Assembly (NCBI RefSeq): GCF_026274175.1
Contig: NZ_JAPHNL010000240.1
Location: forward strand, 1 to 55,239
Length of the DNA: 55,239 nucleotides
Reading direction: 5' to 3'
Origin: Streptomyces beihaiensis
GTDB taxonomy: Bacteria; Actinomycetota; Actinomycetes; Streptomycetales; Streptomycetaceae
A program made the position numbers and the translations under genes. Below the pieces are notes generated by a model. It saw only the letters and a list, made by a program, of their open reading frames with translations, was not told the origin of the DNA and searched no databases. Positions 19,146-26,727 of the stretch are shown piece after piece. How positions within the stretch are numbered: position 1 is the stretch's first letter; every line of letters begins with the position of its first letter.

Positions 19146-20303
19146 TCAATCAGCGATCCCGTGGACCTTCCTGTACTCGATCGCGTACGCGAGCTTGCCC
19201 GGCTTGTCGTCGCCGTAGAGCCTCGAGAGCTTGCCGAAGGCCCCCTTGCCGGCCGCCTTGCCCTCGTTCCACTCCTTCAGGGCTCCGAGGTCGGAAGCGG
19301 TGGCACCGCCGTCGACCACGGCCTGCGGGGAGAGCGCGCTCTGCGCCCGGCTCACCTGACGCACGGTGTCGAGGTAGCTCGCGAAGTCGTCCCGCTTCCA
19401 GGTCGACAGGTCGACCTCGGCCGAGGAGCCGCGCAGCCAGTTCGCCCAGTGGAACTTCGCGTACGTCGCCGTCGGCGAGTCGTAGCCGATCCCCTTGGCG
19501 AAGTAGACGAGGCCGCGGAGCCGGTCGTCCGTCATGTCGCGCAGACCGAGGTGGGTGGGGAGCTTGTTGACGCCGACCGGGTCACCGTTCGCGTCGCGCA
19601 GCCAGACCCAGTGGTGGCGCTCCATCTCGGACCAGAACCGTCGGCGGGGCAGGGTGCTCAGGTTGGCCTGGACGCGTACGCGGATGGTGACGTCCGGTCC
19701 GGCGATCTCGTCGAACGCGGTGAGGGTGTGGTGCCCGTCGGTGAGGTACGGGGTCCCGCCCGGACCGATCACCACGGTCTTCATCTCGGCGAGGCTGTCG
19801 TCGTTCTCCTGCCCCTTCGGTATCTCGCAGGTGAAGGTGGAAGGGTCGGACAGCCGGGCGTCGGGCCGCGCGGCGGCCGCGCCACCCTGCCCGTTCGCCT
19901 CGCACCAGTCGTCGAACCGCTTGTTGACCTTGTCCTTGCCCAGCGTGTAGCGGCCGAGCTTGTAGTAGATCTCGTCGTAGCCGACGGACGTCTGGGTGGG
20001 GTGCACGTCCCCGATGCGGATCTTCAGCAGGTCTCCGGCCCGGGCGCAGAGATACCGGGAGTTCGGCGTGTGGCGGTGGTCGTGGTGGCAGAAGGACGGT
20101 TTGCCGGTCGGGGCGGTCGGGGCTGCGGCCGCGGGGACGGTGCCTGCGACGATGCCGACGAGTGTGGGCAGGGCGAGGGCGGAGAGGGTCGCACCCAGGT
20201 TCCTCGTCTTGCGTTGCTTGTTCGCCTCACCCAACTGGCGCGCCTCACCCGACTCGCGCGTCTCATCCGGGTTGCGCGCCTCGCTCGCCTTGTTCGTCCG
20301 CAT
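19146..20303 (-). CDS. Exported ParB-like (ParBc_2-type) protein
   Basis: 385 aa. A polar start with an irregular repeat of EAR/ESGEA/EAN-like words is followed by a hydrophobic segment (about 40-60) ending AAA, likely a signal peptide. The mature part contains LKIRIGDVHPTQTSVGYDEI (about 93-112) and YLTDGHHTLTAF (186-197). These fit the ParB-like 'putative nuclease' family (PF08857-type), where DGHHR-like residues bind a nucleotide phosphate. Several cysteines fit an extracellular protein. Intracellular ParB function is unlikely; enzymatic activity is unproven. The neighbour downstream is the exported EEP enzyme. Confidence 0.8.
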   Translation of the reverse strand: MRTNKASEARNPDETRESGEARQLGEANKQRKTRNLGATLSALALPTLVGIVAGTVPAAAAPTAPTGKPSFCHHDHRHTPNSRYLCARAGDLLKIRIGDVHPTQTSVGYDEIYYKLGRYTLGKDKVNKRFDDWCEANGQGGAAAARPDARLSDPSTFTCEIPKGQENDDSLAEMKTVVIGPGGTPYLTDGHHTLTAFDEIAGPDVTIRVRVQANLSTLPRRRFWSEMERHHWVWLRDANGDPVGVNKLPTHLGLRDMTDDRLRGLVYFAKGIGYDSPTATYAKFHWANWLRGSSAEVDLSTWKRDDFASYLDTVRQVSRAQSALSPQAVVDGGATASDLGALKEWNEGKAAGKGAFGKLSRLYGDDKPGKLAYAIEYRKVHGIAD

Positions 20304-20463
20304 TGCCGTCGCCCCTCGTCGTCCCCGGTGTCATCCGTCAGTCGCGCACCGCCGGTCAGGCTCCAGCAGATACGTGGCGGAGAAACGGCAGCGATACGAA
20401 CTTCCGGGGATCAAGGGGTGAACGAGGGCGCGCGAGGCAACGACGCGCCGACGCCCGCCCTTC

Positions 20464-20691
20464 CTAGTTACCAGTGGTGGCGAACAGCTCCAGGTGCCCG
20501 CACTTCGGGCAACGGTGAGCCTCGATCTGCCGCCAGGCCCGCCCCATCCGCTTGGCGCCCCCGAGTATCCCCCGCTCCAAAGCGCCCTCGATCCACCGCG
20601 CGTACCCGCGCGAGTTCTGCCCGGCGTCCTCGATGAAACCCTCGGACAGGCCGACGGTGCCGCACTGGGTGCATGTGTAGGTGTTGGTCAT
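20464..20691 (-). CDS. Zinc-ribbon protein
   Basis: 75-aa protein with two CxxC pairs, CTQC near the start and CPKC near residue 61, which should bind one zinc ion. The middle is helical and basic (about 38-58). No membrane segment is seen. There is no Shine-Dalgarno; a -10 box ends 6 nt before the ATG, so the mRNA is probably leaderless. Small zinc ribbons of this kind are often nucleic-acid or protein binding; no specific role is assigned. A 267-nt opening in another frame over the same bases is a shadow. Confidence 0.8.
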   Translation of the reverse strand: MTNTYTCTQCGTVGLSEGFIEDAGQNSRGYARWIEGALERGILGGAKRMGRAWRQIEAHRCPKCGHLELFATTGN

Positions 20692-20697
20692 CGGGCG

Positions 20698-20725
20698 AGT
20701 CTAGGAGGTGGACGTGCTCGATCAA
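20698..20725 (-). promoter_or_regulatory. Leaderless promoter of the zinc-ribbon gene
   Basis: On the minus strand TTGATC (plus 20720-20725), 16-nt spacer, TAGACT (20698-20703), then 6 nt to the ATG at 20691. The spacing puts transcription start at or next to the A of ATG. Confidence 0.65.
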
Positions 20726-20749
20726 CGAGCCCAAGCCCCGTGTGCGCTG

Positions 20750-21229
20750 TCAGGTAGCGGACCCGAACCGAGCCCGCACCCCTCGGGCGAACAGCCGGGC
20801 CTCGGCAAGGTCATCCTCGTCGGGTCGCCCCTTCCGGATCCCGCCCACAGGCTTGAACGGCGCCCAGGTATCCCACGCCCGGCACGAGAAGGCGCCAACG
20901 ACGGGAAACCCCTTCTCCTCGAGCACACGCACCAGCGGTCGGGTGTACGGCCGAAACGGAGCCTCAGGAAGCCCGCTGGTGGAGAAGACGAAGGCATCAG
21001 GGCGCTCTTCTTCCCGCCGCGGCAGCCCCTGGACGAAATCCCGCAGCCGCGGGTGGAAGGCCATGCGGAAGATCCCGGACCCGATCCCCACGAGGTCGTA
21101 GCCCGCGAGTTCTCCTGGGTCGACATCCTCCGGAGCGACGACCGAGGCGTCGAGGACGCGCCCCATCGCATCGGCGACCTTCCATGTGTTGCCGTGCGAC
21201 ACAGATACGCACACGATCAAGGCTTTCAT
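20750..21229 (-). CDS. Flavodoxin-family protein
   Basis: 159-aa single-domain protein. The N-terminal VSVSHGNTWKVADAMG loop (about 8-23) fits the FMN phosphate-binding loop of flavodoxins, with strands VGIGSGIF and FVFSTSGLP at the usual places for the other FMN contacts. Streptomyces uses such proteins as electron carriers or as menaquinone/oxidative-stress reductases; the partner here is unknown. It lies 58 nt upstream of the zinc-ribbon start in the same direction, although that gene has its own promoter. A 1-kb insertion element begins 350 nt upstream. Confidence 0.85.
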   Translation of the reverse strand: MKALIVCVSVSHGNTWKVADAMGRVLDASVVAPEDVDPGELAGYDLVGIGSGIFRMAFHPRLRDFVQGLPRREEERPDAFVFSTSGLPEAPFRPYTRPLVRVLEEKGFPVVGAFSCRAWDTWAPFKPVGGIRKGRPDEDDLAEARLFARGVRARFGSAT

Positions 21230-21374
21230 GGTGATGCCCTGCCCTTCACAGACTCCGTTGTGCCGTCAACATGCCCATGGCGTCGCCAGTTGGGCTGCGC
21301 GGCGCCACATTCTGTAGAACAGAGCACGGCTTGCGAGTGTGACACCAGCAGGTGTGATGGCAACCACATTCCCC

Positions 21375-21576
21375 TCACACTCCGGTCAGCGCTTCGACCT
21401 CGCTCTCGGGCACGCCGAACACACGCTTCTGGCCGACAGCGGTAAGCAGGCAGCACCTCTCGGCAGGGCCGCACTTCGTGGGCCAGTTCCCCTGCCGCGC
21501 GAAGTCCCCCAGCGCTCGTACCAGGAACAAGAGCGGGTCTTCTTGAGGCGCCTCCGGCAGATGAGGCCGCAGGCCA
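21375..21576 (-). pseudogene. C-terminal gene remnant cut off by the insertion element
   Basis: An open frame reads leftward out of the element's left end and stops at 21375. Its last 65 or so residues (HLPEAPQEDPLLFLVRALGD..., then WPTKCGPAERCCLLTAV, ending ESEVEALTGV) have natural-looking composition, with no start of their own outside the element. The simplest reading is the tail of a gene whose 5' part was displaced or lost. The family is not recognised. The rest of the spacer, 21230-21374, shows no gene. Confidence 0.45.
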
Positions 21577-21599
21577 CTGAACTTGATTGGGTGATGTCG
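21577..21599 (+). repeat. Left terminal inverted repeat
   Basis: ctgaacttga followed by ttgggtgatgtcg. It pairs with the right end at 22695-22717, differing at three positions in the middle. Confidence 0.8.
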
Positions 21600-21646
21600 A
21601 AGCCGTTCGCCTGACGGCGGTCGGTCCACTCCGGTAGCCCTGGACC

Positions 21647-22693
21647 GTGAGATACGCGCAGGGCGGCGGGTTGACCGACGCCGGGAGGGCCGCGAGGGAG
21701 CGGGGGCGGCTTCAGGCCGTGGAACGCTTCGAGGGCGGACAGAAGAACAGGGAGATCGCTGCCGCGCTCCGGGTCAGTGAGCGGTCCGTGGAGCGGTGGC
21801 GGCGCCAGTGGCGCGAGTGCGGCGACGTGGGTGTCCTGTCGAAGGGATCGCCGGGGCGGCCGAGGCTCAGCGAGCGCAGATCGCGAGGCTGGAGCGGGAG
21901 TTGGAGCGTGGGCCGCTGGTCCACGGCTGGGCCGACCAGCGGTGGACACTTGCACGGATCAAGACGCTGATCGGCCGGCTGTTCCACGTGAGCTGCACGG
22001 TGGAGGGCACCTGGCTCCTGCTGAAGCGGCACGGCTGGTCCTGGCAGCAGCCCGCCCGGCGGGCGATCGAGCGTGACGATGCGGCGGTCGAGGTGTGGAG
22101 GAAGGAGACCTGGCCGCGGGTAAGAGCACCGCGGCGGCGTGTGACGGCTGGATCGTCTTCGAGGACGAAGCCGGGCAGTCGATGACGCCGCCGCGAGCGA
22201 GAAGCTGGGGACGCAGGGGCGCAACGCCGGTGGTCCGGGTCCGTGGCCGGGGCTCGGGCCGGGTGTCCATGGCCGGGCTGACCTGCTTCAAGCCGGGGAA
22301 ACGGTCCCGGATGTTCTACTCGGCCCGCGAGTACCGGGGCCGCAAAGGTGAGCCGAAGGGCGTCGGCTGGCGTGACCTGCGCGATCTGCTGGTCCGGGCT
22401 CACATCCAGCTCGGCGGCCCGATCGTGCTCGTGTGGGACAACCTGCGGATGCACCTGGTCGAGCCGATGCGCGACTTCATCGCCGCCCACGCGGACTGGC
22501 TCACCGTCTTCCAGCTTCCAAGCTTGCACCGGACTTGAACCCTCAAGAGGGCATCTGGTCGCTGGTCAAGCGCGAGATCGGCAACCTCGCCGCGGCCGAC
22601 CTCAGCCAGATCACCCAGGCCGTCAAGCGGAGGCTCAAGCAGATCCAGTACCGCCCAGACCTGGCCGGCACCGACCTGATCACGGATGACTGA
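21647..22693 (+). pseudogene. IS630-family transposase, three frameshifts
   Basis: The protein can be rebuilt across four reading-frame segments. An N-terminal homeodomain-like helix-turn-helix (GGQKNREIAAALRVSERSVERW) is followed by the linker that reads ARLERELERGPLVHGW. Then comes the catalytic domain with FEDEAGQS (first Asp), VWDNLRMH (second Asp) and PDLNPQEGIWS (Glu). Frame changes are near 21873, 22120 and 22524; each looks like loss of one base. All three catalytic acids are still encoded, so decay is recent. Sequencing error is possible but three losses make it less likely. Confidence 0.85.
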
Positions 22694-22694
22694 C

Positions 22695-22717
22695 CGACAT
22701 CACGAATTCAAGTTCAG
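22695..22717 (-). repeat. Right terminal inverted repeat
   Basis: cgacatcacgaat followed by tcaagttcag, the inverted copy of the left end. The stretch 22718-22967 beyond it holds no clear gene; gaagcctctg (22726-22735) and caggggcttc (22771-22780) can pair and may be debris of another element. Confidence 0.8.
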
Positions 22718-22967
22718 AAGCATACGAAGCCTCTGATGGACATGGTTCTCTTAGTCGAAAACGCATCTACCAGGGGCTTCATCTGTCTGTCATTCCACCT
22801 TTCCAGCTGACGCGGGAGATTGGAAAGGGCTCAGTGAGCTCACTCTCTCGTATGAACCGGGAGGCGACACCCGCGCCTGGGTGCCGCTACCACGACCGGC
22901 CGCCGACGCCTGCCGAGACTGAGCAGAGGGGCAGAAGCCGACATCAATTTCCCGGGCGAACGCATGG

Positions 22968-24437
22968 TCAACCCGCACGCCCAATACCGAACGCCGTTGT
23001 GACCAGTGACGGATCCCCCTTCTTCCCACGTCCTTCAACCGAGTGGGCACCGAAGAAGATTCGGCCGTCCTCAACGATTACATCGCTGAGATTATCGGCA
23101 TAAGTCAACGGAATATTCTCACTGGAGACAGCGAAGTAGAAATATTCGCGTTGTTTCCCGCTGGCCGGGTCCAGGCTGACCAGAGACTGTGGTGCATAGT
23201 TGTCGTAGCTAGACTTGTACGCCAGCAGCTTGTTCCCACTCATGCGGATCGGATGCAGCAGCTGGTCGTCACCAGCATCAAACTTTACGCGACTCTTCCC
23301 CGTGGCCAAATCGAACCCAACCACCCAGTTCGTGGCATGCCCAGCACCTACGAGATCATCTTCGCTGGTGATGAAAGCCTGCCCGTCGCCCACTACGACC
23401 CGAGAACAGCGGTCGACAAGGAACGTATCGCAATTGACCTTGTAGTGCCCGCCGTCGAGGCGGATAGTCGTGCGATACTTGCCCCGCTCATCGAGTGAAA
23501 TGAGGTCAGTCACGTCGGCTTCCCCGGCACCGACACCAAGGACAGGCGGATCACTAGAGATCAGAGAAACCCACTGGATGCCTTCGTCCGCCTTGTAAGT
23601 CCACTTCACGCGACCAGAGCGCGGCTCTAGCTTCTGCACTCGGAAACGGTCGGAATCACTACCCGACGGCGTGCACTCATCCACGACCAGGATGCCGCGG
23701 TCACCTGAAAATCCCCAGTTCGCACAGTCCGGTGCGGTGCGCCTCATCCAGAGTTTCTCCCCACTCTGCATGTCGTACGCTGCGGCTCCCTTGCCCTGCC
23801 AAGAAACAAGAACAACGCCGCGAGCCATCGTCACAGTTGTCGGGGTGTCTGTGTAGCCCATTTTTGCGCGACCTGGAAAGGTAGCCTGCCAAGTCTTTTC
23901 GCCGGTATCAAGGTCGATCAGAGCAACCTGGTTGCACACGTCTCCATGGTGTCGATCCTTGAAAAGAACAGCCGTCCGGCCATCAACCGTGACCAAAGGC
24001 GTGGTCCCACAAATGGGCCCCGGCAGTACTTTGACCCACGCGTCTGTGTCGTCGGATATGTTCTCTGCTTCAAGCTTGTCGTACCTGCCTTTGACAAGCG
24101 TCTTGCCAGTAGCCCAGGTCCCAGGCGTCGCTTGACCTTGTTTCGGCTGCAATTCCTTTGTAGTCACCGAGGCAACCAGGTGGCCAGCGCCCCCCTTCGG
24201 CGGACCTTCCACAGTCTCTCTAATCGCATCTGACGCCTGCCGAGCAGTCGTACGCTTGGCAATCTCACCCGAAGAGCTTTCCTTTGTATTCTGCGCCCAC
24301 AGTAGCCAGCTTCCGGCACACACGACAACGGCTACAGCCAGGGTTATCGCACCCCAGATTCTTCGACGCTTCTGCCTGCGCTGTGCGGCTACCTGTTGTG
24401 ACTGGGTATACAGCGACGGTGGTGGCCCAAAGGTCAT
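22968..24437 (-). CDS. Membrane-anchored PQQ-type beta-propeller protein
   Basis: 489 aa. A basic cytoplasmic start (QRRQKRRRIWG) leads into one hydrophobic helix (about 29-48), and the rest lies outside the membrane. The outer part repeats the PQQ/quinoprotein blade pattern 'D..TG...W': DLDTGEKTWQ, DMQSGEKLW, EPRSGRVKWTY, DLATGKSRVK and DPASGKQREY. It therefore probably folds as a propeller used for binding, not necessarily holding PQQ. Several cysteine pairs fit an outside location. It starts 157 nt after esxA, beyond a strong terminator, with GAGGG before the ATG. The location suggests an ESX accessory role, but this is not shown. Base composition looks less GC-rich than neighbours. Confidence 0.8.
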   Translation of the reverse strand: MTFGPPPSLYTQSQQVAAQRRQKRRRIWGAITLAVAVVVCAGSWLLWAQNTKESSSGEIAKRTTARQASDAIRETVEGPPKGGAGHLVASVTTKELQPKQGQATPGTWATGKTLVKGRYDKLEAENISDDTDAWVKVLPGPICGTTPLVTVDGRTAVLFKDRHHGDVCNQVALIDLDTGEKTWQATFPGRAKMGYTDTPTTVTMARGVVLVSWQGKGAAAYDMQSGEKLWMRRTAPDCANWGFSGDRGILVVDECTPSGSDSDRFRVQKLEPRSGRVKWTYKADEGIQWVSLISSDPPVLGVGAGEADVTDLISLDERGKYRTTIRLDGGHYKVNCDTFLVDRCSRVVVGDGQAFITSEDDLVGAGHATNWVVGFDLATGKSRVKFDAGDDQLLHPIRMSGNKLLAYKSSYDNYAPQSLVSLDPASGKQREYFYFAVSSENIPLTYADNLSDVIVEDGRIFFGAHSVEGRGKKGDPSLVTTAFGIGRAG

Positions 24438-24533
24438 TAGCCCTCATCATTCATGATCTGCGACCAGGCTTAGCGACTCCACCGCACCAGCCATACCGCG
24501 TTCCAAATCATTCCTGCATCACTAGTATCGAAA

Positions 24534-24572
24534 AACCACAGGGTGGGTGCCTCCAATTCGGCACCCACCCTG
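24534..24572 (-). terminator. Intrinsic terminator after esxA
   Basis: Perfect 13-bp stem cagggtgggtgcc (24539-24551) / ggcacccaccctg (24560-24572) with an 8-nt loop. It is followed on the minus strand by GGTTTTT, a textbook intrinsic terminator and unusual in having a real T-run for this genome. It begins 22 nt past the esxA stop. Confidence 0.9.
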
Positions 24573-24593
24573 AAAGAAGAAATCCCACAGCTT

Positions 24594-24896
24594 CTACTCG
24601 AAGTAGCTAGCCGCCTTCTTGTCGCCACCCTGGTAGTGACCGTGGGCCTCGTGCACGGCGTGGCCGATCTTGGTGATCGCCTCGTGAATGTGCCGTGCCT
24701 GCGTGTCCCACCGCTGCAGCTTGTGGTGGAACTCCTCTGCAGACACACCCTCCCAGTACTGGTGGCTCTTCTTGACGAGCTGCTTCAGCTCCTCAAGGTC
24801 GGCTTCGAGAGCCTTACCCTCGTTTCCGATAGTCGTCGCAGCAGAGTCGAGCCCCGCGTAGACTACGTGCAGTCCGTCGGCGTTACGACCGCTCAT
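24594..24896 (-). CDS. esxA: WXG100 protein EsxA-like
   Basis: 100-aa WXG100 family helical hairpin secreted by the ESX machine as half of a heterodimer. The turn motif is W48-E-G50 (YWEGVS). The C-terminal secretion signal YxxxD is present at Y88-Q-G-G-D92. The long amphipathic helices before and after have the usual length. It follows the 110-aa partner gene by 73 nt and ends at a strong terminator, so the pair is cotranscribed. Streptomyces EsxA/EsxB are needed for normal sporulation in S. coelicolor by published work; the A/B naming here is by position and is tentative. Confidence 0.9.
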   Translation of the reverse strand: MSGRNADGLHVVYAGLDSAATTIGNEGKALEADLEELKQLVKKSHQYWEGVSAEEFHHKLQRWDTQARHIHEAITKIGHAVHEAHGHYQGGDKKAASYFE

Positions 24897-24969
24897 GTGT
24901 CCTTTACCTCGTTTCCCTCGTGCCTATCTGCTGAGTGCTGAAAAACCGGCGACTTCGCCGCAACGGCTC

Positions 24970-25302
24970 TCAGTAGCTGCTCAGCGAGGACGCACCGTCG
25001 TAGGGGTCGATCTTCGACACGGACGCGCGAACCTGGTCCTCGGTCGTGTTCTTGATGTGGCGCGCCTTGTTCATGGCCTCCATGACCTCGGTGAGGATTC
25101 CACCGATGTTCCGGAGAGACTCGTTGATCTCATACTGCTTCTTGTCGAACTCTGCGCGTCCGATACCAGCCCACTGACCCTCGAGCCCGTCGATGACGCC
25201 CTGAAGGTTGTGTGCACGCTTCCGGATACCGTCGTACTTGTCGGACATCTGCCGCTCAAGCGCGACTACCGCGGCATCTTCAAGCCTCTGCTCGCCAGCC
25301 AT
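24970..25302 (-). CDS. esxB: WXG100 protein EsxB-like
   Basis: 110-aa WXG100 partner. The turn motif is W44-A-G46 (EGQWAGIGRAEF), with long helices on both sides. It has no YxxxD/E signal near its end, whereas the partner does, as expected for a heterodimer needing one signal. AGGAAGG lies about 10 nt before the ATG. It is preceded by a structured 126-nt spacer after the mycP2 gene, which may raise or stabilise expression of the esx pair relative to the protease. Confidence 0.9.
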   Translation of the reverse strand: MAGEQRLEDAAVVALERQMSDKYDGIRKRAHNLQGVIDGLEGQWAGIGRAEFDKKQYEINESLRNIGGILTEVMEAMNKARHIKNTTEDQVRASVSKIDPYDGASSLSSY

Positions 25303-25322
25303 CCTGCGCCTGCCTTCCTCTG

Positions 25323-25406
25323 TGTGTTTCTAGATCGAAATTGCACTGGCCCGCGCCCCCGTCGGGGGCTTGAGCCGCTCCCCCGTGGTCCAGCCAAGAA
25401 ACACAG
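25323..25406 (-). promoter_or_regulatory. Structured RNA element between mycP2 and esxB
   Basis: A perfect 9-bp outer pair tgtgtttct (25323-25331) / agaaacaca (25398-25406) encloses a tight inner hairpin gccccc-gtc-gggggc (25355-25369). On the minus-strand mRNA the structure ends about 20 nt before the esxB start. It could be an mRNA-processing or stabilising element, or a partial terminator with internal initiation. The role is inferred. Confidence 0.5.
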
Positions 25407-25428
25407 GGATCCACGGTTGAAAGTCTCA

Positions 25429-26703
25429 TCAGGTGCGTCGAGCCCGCCACACTGCCCATCCCCCGCCTCCAAGCACGACCAAGGCGGCGACAGCTACGAG
25501 AGCAGGCCACAACTTGTTACTACCGCTTGAGGACCTCGACTCCGATCCTGCCGCTTCGGTCGAAACGTCTGAAGCCTTCTGCGTGGGCTGTGACGAGCCT
25601 GATGCAGAAGTAGGGGGGTCGGTAGCCGGCCTGGAACCGGGCTCTGGTGTCTTCTCGTTGGAGATCGGGTCCACGTCCGCGGCCCCCGGCTTGCCCTCGC
25701 CGTGGAGCAGGTTGCGCGCCGGACGGATCAGGCCGTAGCCGAGGTAGTTGCTTGGCTGGCTCTTTGGCCAACTGCGGCTTGCAGTGTCAAGGAGTACGCG
25801 CAGAACCTGGTTGGCCGTCCAGCCCGGGTGAGCAGACCAGACCAGAGCCGCAGAGGCAGAGGCGATCGCAGTGGAAACACTGGTTCCCTCGCCCTTGTCG
25901 CAGTACGACTTGAATGAGGCATCGCACCAGATGGGCATGTTCTGGCCAGGCGCAGCAAGGTCCACGTAGGCTCCGTGCTCCGAGAACTTTGATACCTTGC
26001 CGGACTCATCTGCCGCAGATACGCCCACCACGCCGTCATACGCGGCCGGATAGTCGATGAAGTTGTTTGTTCCTGCGTCGTTGCCGACACCGGCGAACAT
26101 CAACTTACCTTTGGACGAGGCGTACTTGATCGCCGCCTGCATATCGGGGTCAATCATTTTCTGCCCGAACGACATGTTGATGATCTGTGCATCACTGTCG
26201 GCAGCCGCCCTGACGGCTGCGGCAGGCGTAGCGGTCCGCTTCTTCTCCTGCTTGTCCGTCAACTGTTTCAACACAATGCGATAAGGAACAATCTTGGCAC
26301 CCGGGGCGAGCCCTTTGATACCTCCGCCGTTGCCGGTACCGGCGATGATCTCCGCCATCGAGGTTCCGTGGCCGTTGTAGTCCTTCGTCGCGTGATACGC
26401 GATGTCGCCGGAACCCGGGTTCGGAAGCACCTGGCCCTTCAGGGACGACGTGCTCGAGTTGACGCCCGTGTCGACTACCGCGACCTTGACGCCCTTGCCT
26501 GTACTGACCTTCCAGATGGCGTTGGCGTCCATAGCATTCAAGTACCACTGCTTCGCCTGGACATCGCCCGCAGCGGCAGCCGGAGCGACTCCTGAGGCAA
26601 CCGCCACGGCTGTAAGAGCAAGGCCGACCACAGACAGCCGTCTCGGCACACGCCTCGCCACAGGCGTGTCCCATCCACCTCGGTGGCCGATACCTGACTT
26701 CAT
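25429..26703 (-). CDS. mycP2: Mycosin (ESX-associated subtilisin protease), MycP2-like
   Basis: 424-aa S8 serine protease of the mycosin type. It has a signal peptide at about 20-45 (ending AAAA), a catalytic triad D78 (VVDTG), H112 (NGHGTS) and S275 (GEGTSVST), and the oxyanion Asn in VGNDAG (208). A Pro/Ser/Thr-rich linker leads to a C-terminal membrane helix ending WRARRT. Cys260 and Cys268 bracket a loop before the active serine and may form a disulfide. Mycosins sit outside the membrane and stabilise or process for the ESX complex. This is the second mycosin in the window; it lies between substrate genes rather than beside eccB. Confidence 0.92.
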   Translation of the reverse strand: MKSGIGHRGGWDTPVARRVPRRLSVVGLALTAVAVASGVAPAAAAGDVQAKQWYLNAMDANAIWKVSTGKGVKVAVVDTGVNSSTSSLKGQVLPNPGSGDIAYHATKDYNGHGTSMAEIIAGTGNGGGIKGLAPGAKIVPYRIVLKQLTDKQEKKRTATPAAAVRAAADSDAQIINMSFGQKMIDPDMQAAIKYASSKGKLMFAGVGNDAGTNNFIDYPAAYDGVVGVSAADESGKVSKFSEHGAYVDLAAPGQNMPIWCDASFKSYCDKGEGTSVSTAIASASAALVWSAHPGWTANQVLRVLLDTASRSWPKSQPSNYLGYGLIRPARNLLHGEGKPGAADVDPISNEKTPEPGSRPATDPPTSASGSSQPTQKASDVSTEAAGSESRSSSGSNKLWPALVAVAALVVLGGGGWAVWRARRT

Positions 26704-26727
26704 TCTTGTCTACGTCCTCGCTCGCGC

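Larger units (their letters stand above)
21577..22717 (+). mobile_element. Decayed IS630-type insertion sequence
   Basis: 1141-bp element bounded by 23-bp terminal inverted repeats with 20 of 23 matching bases. It contains one transposase gene broken by three frameshifts. The transposase has an N-terminal helix-turn-helix and a DDE domain of the IS630/Tc1-mariner type. IS630 elements usually duplicate TA at the target; no TA pair is seen immediately outside the repeats, so the true ends may be one or two bases off or the duplication has been lost. It is probably immobile by itself but could be moved in trans. Confidence 0.85.

Noticed and set aside
17925-20636. 903-codon plus-strand frame over the exported nuclease-like genes
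   Set aside because: Both minus-strand genes have signal peptides and family motifs; this frame has none.
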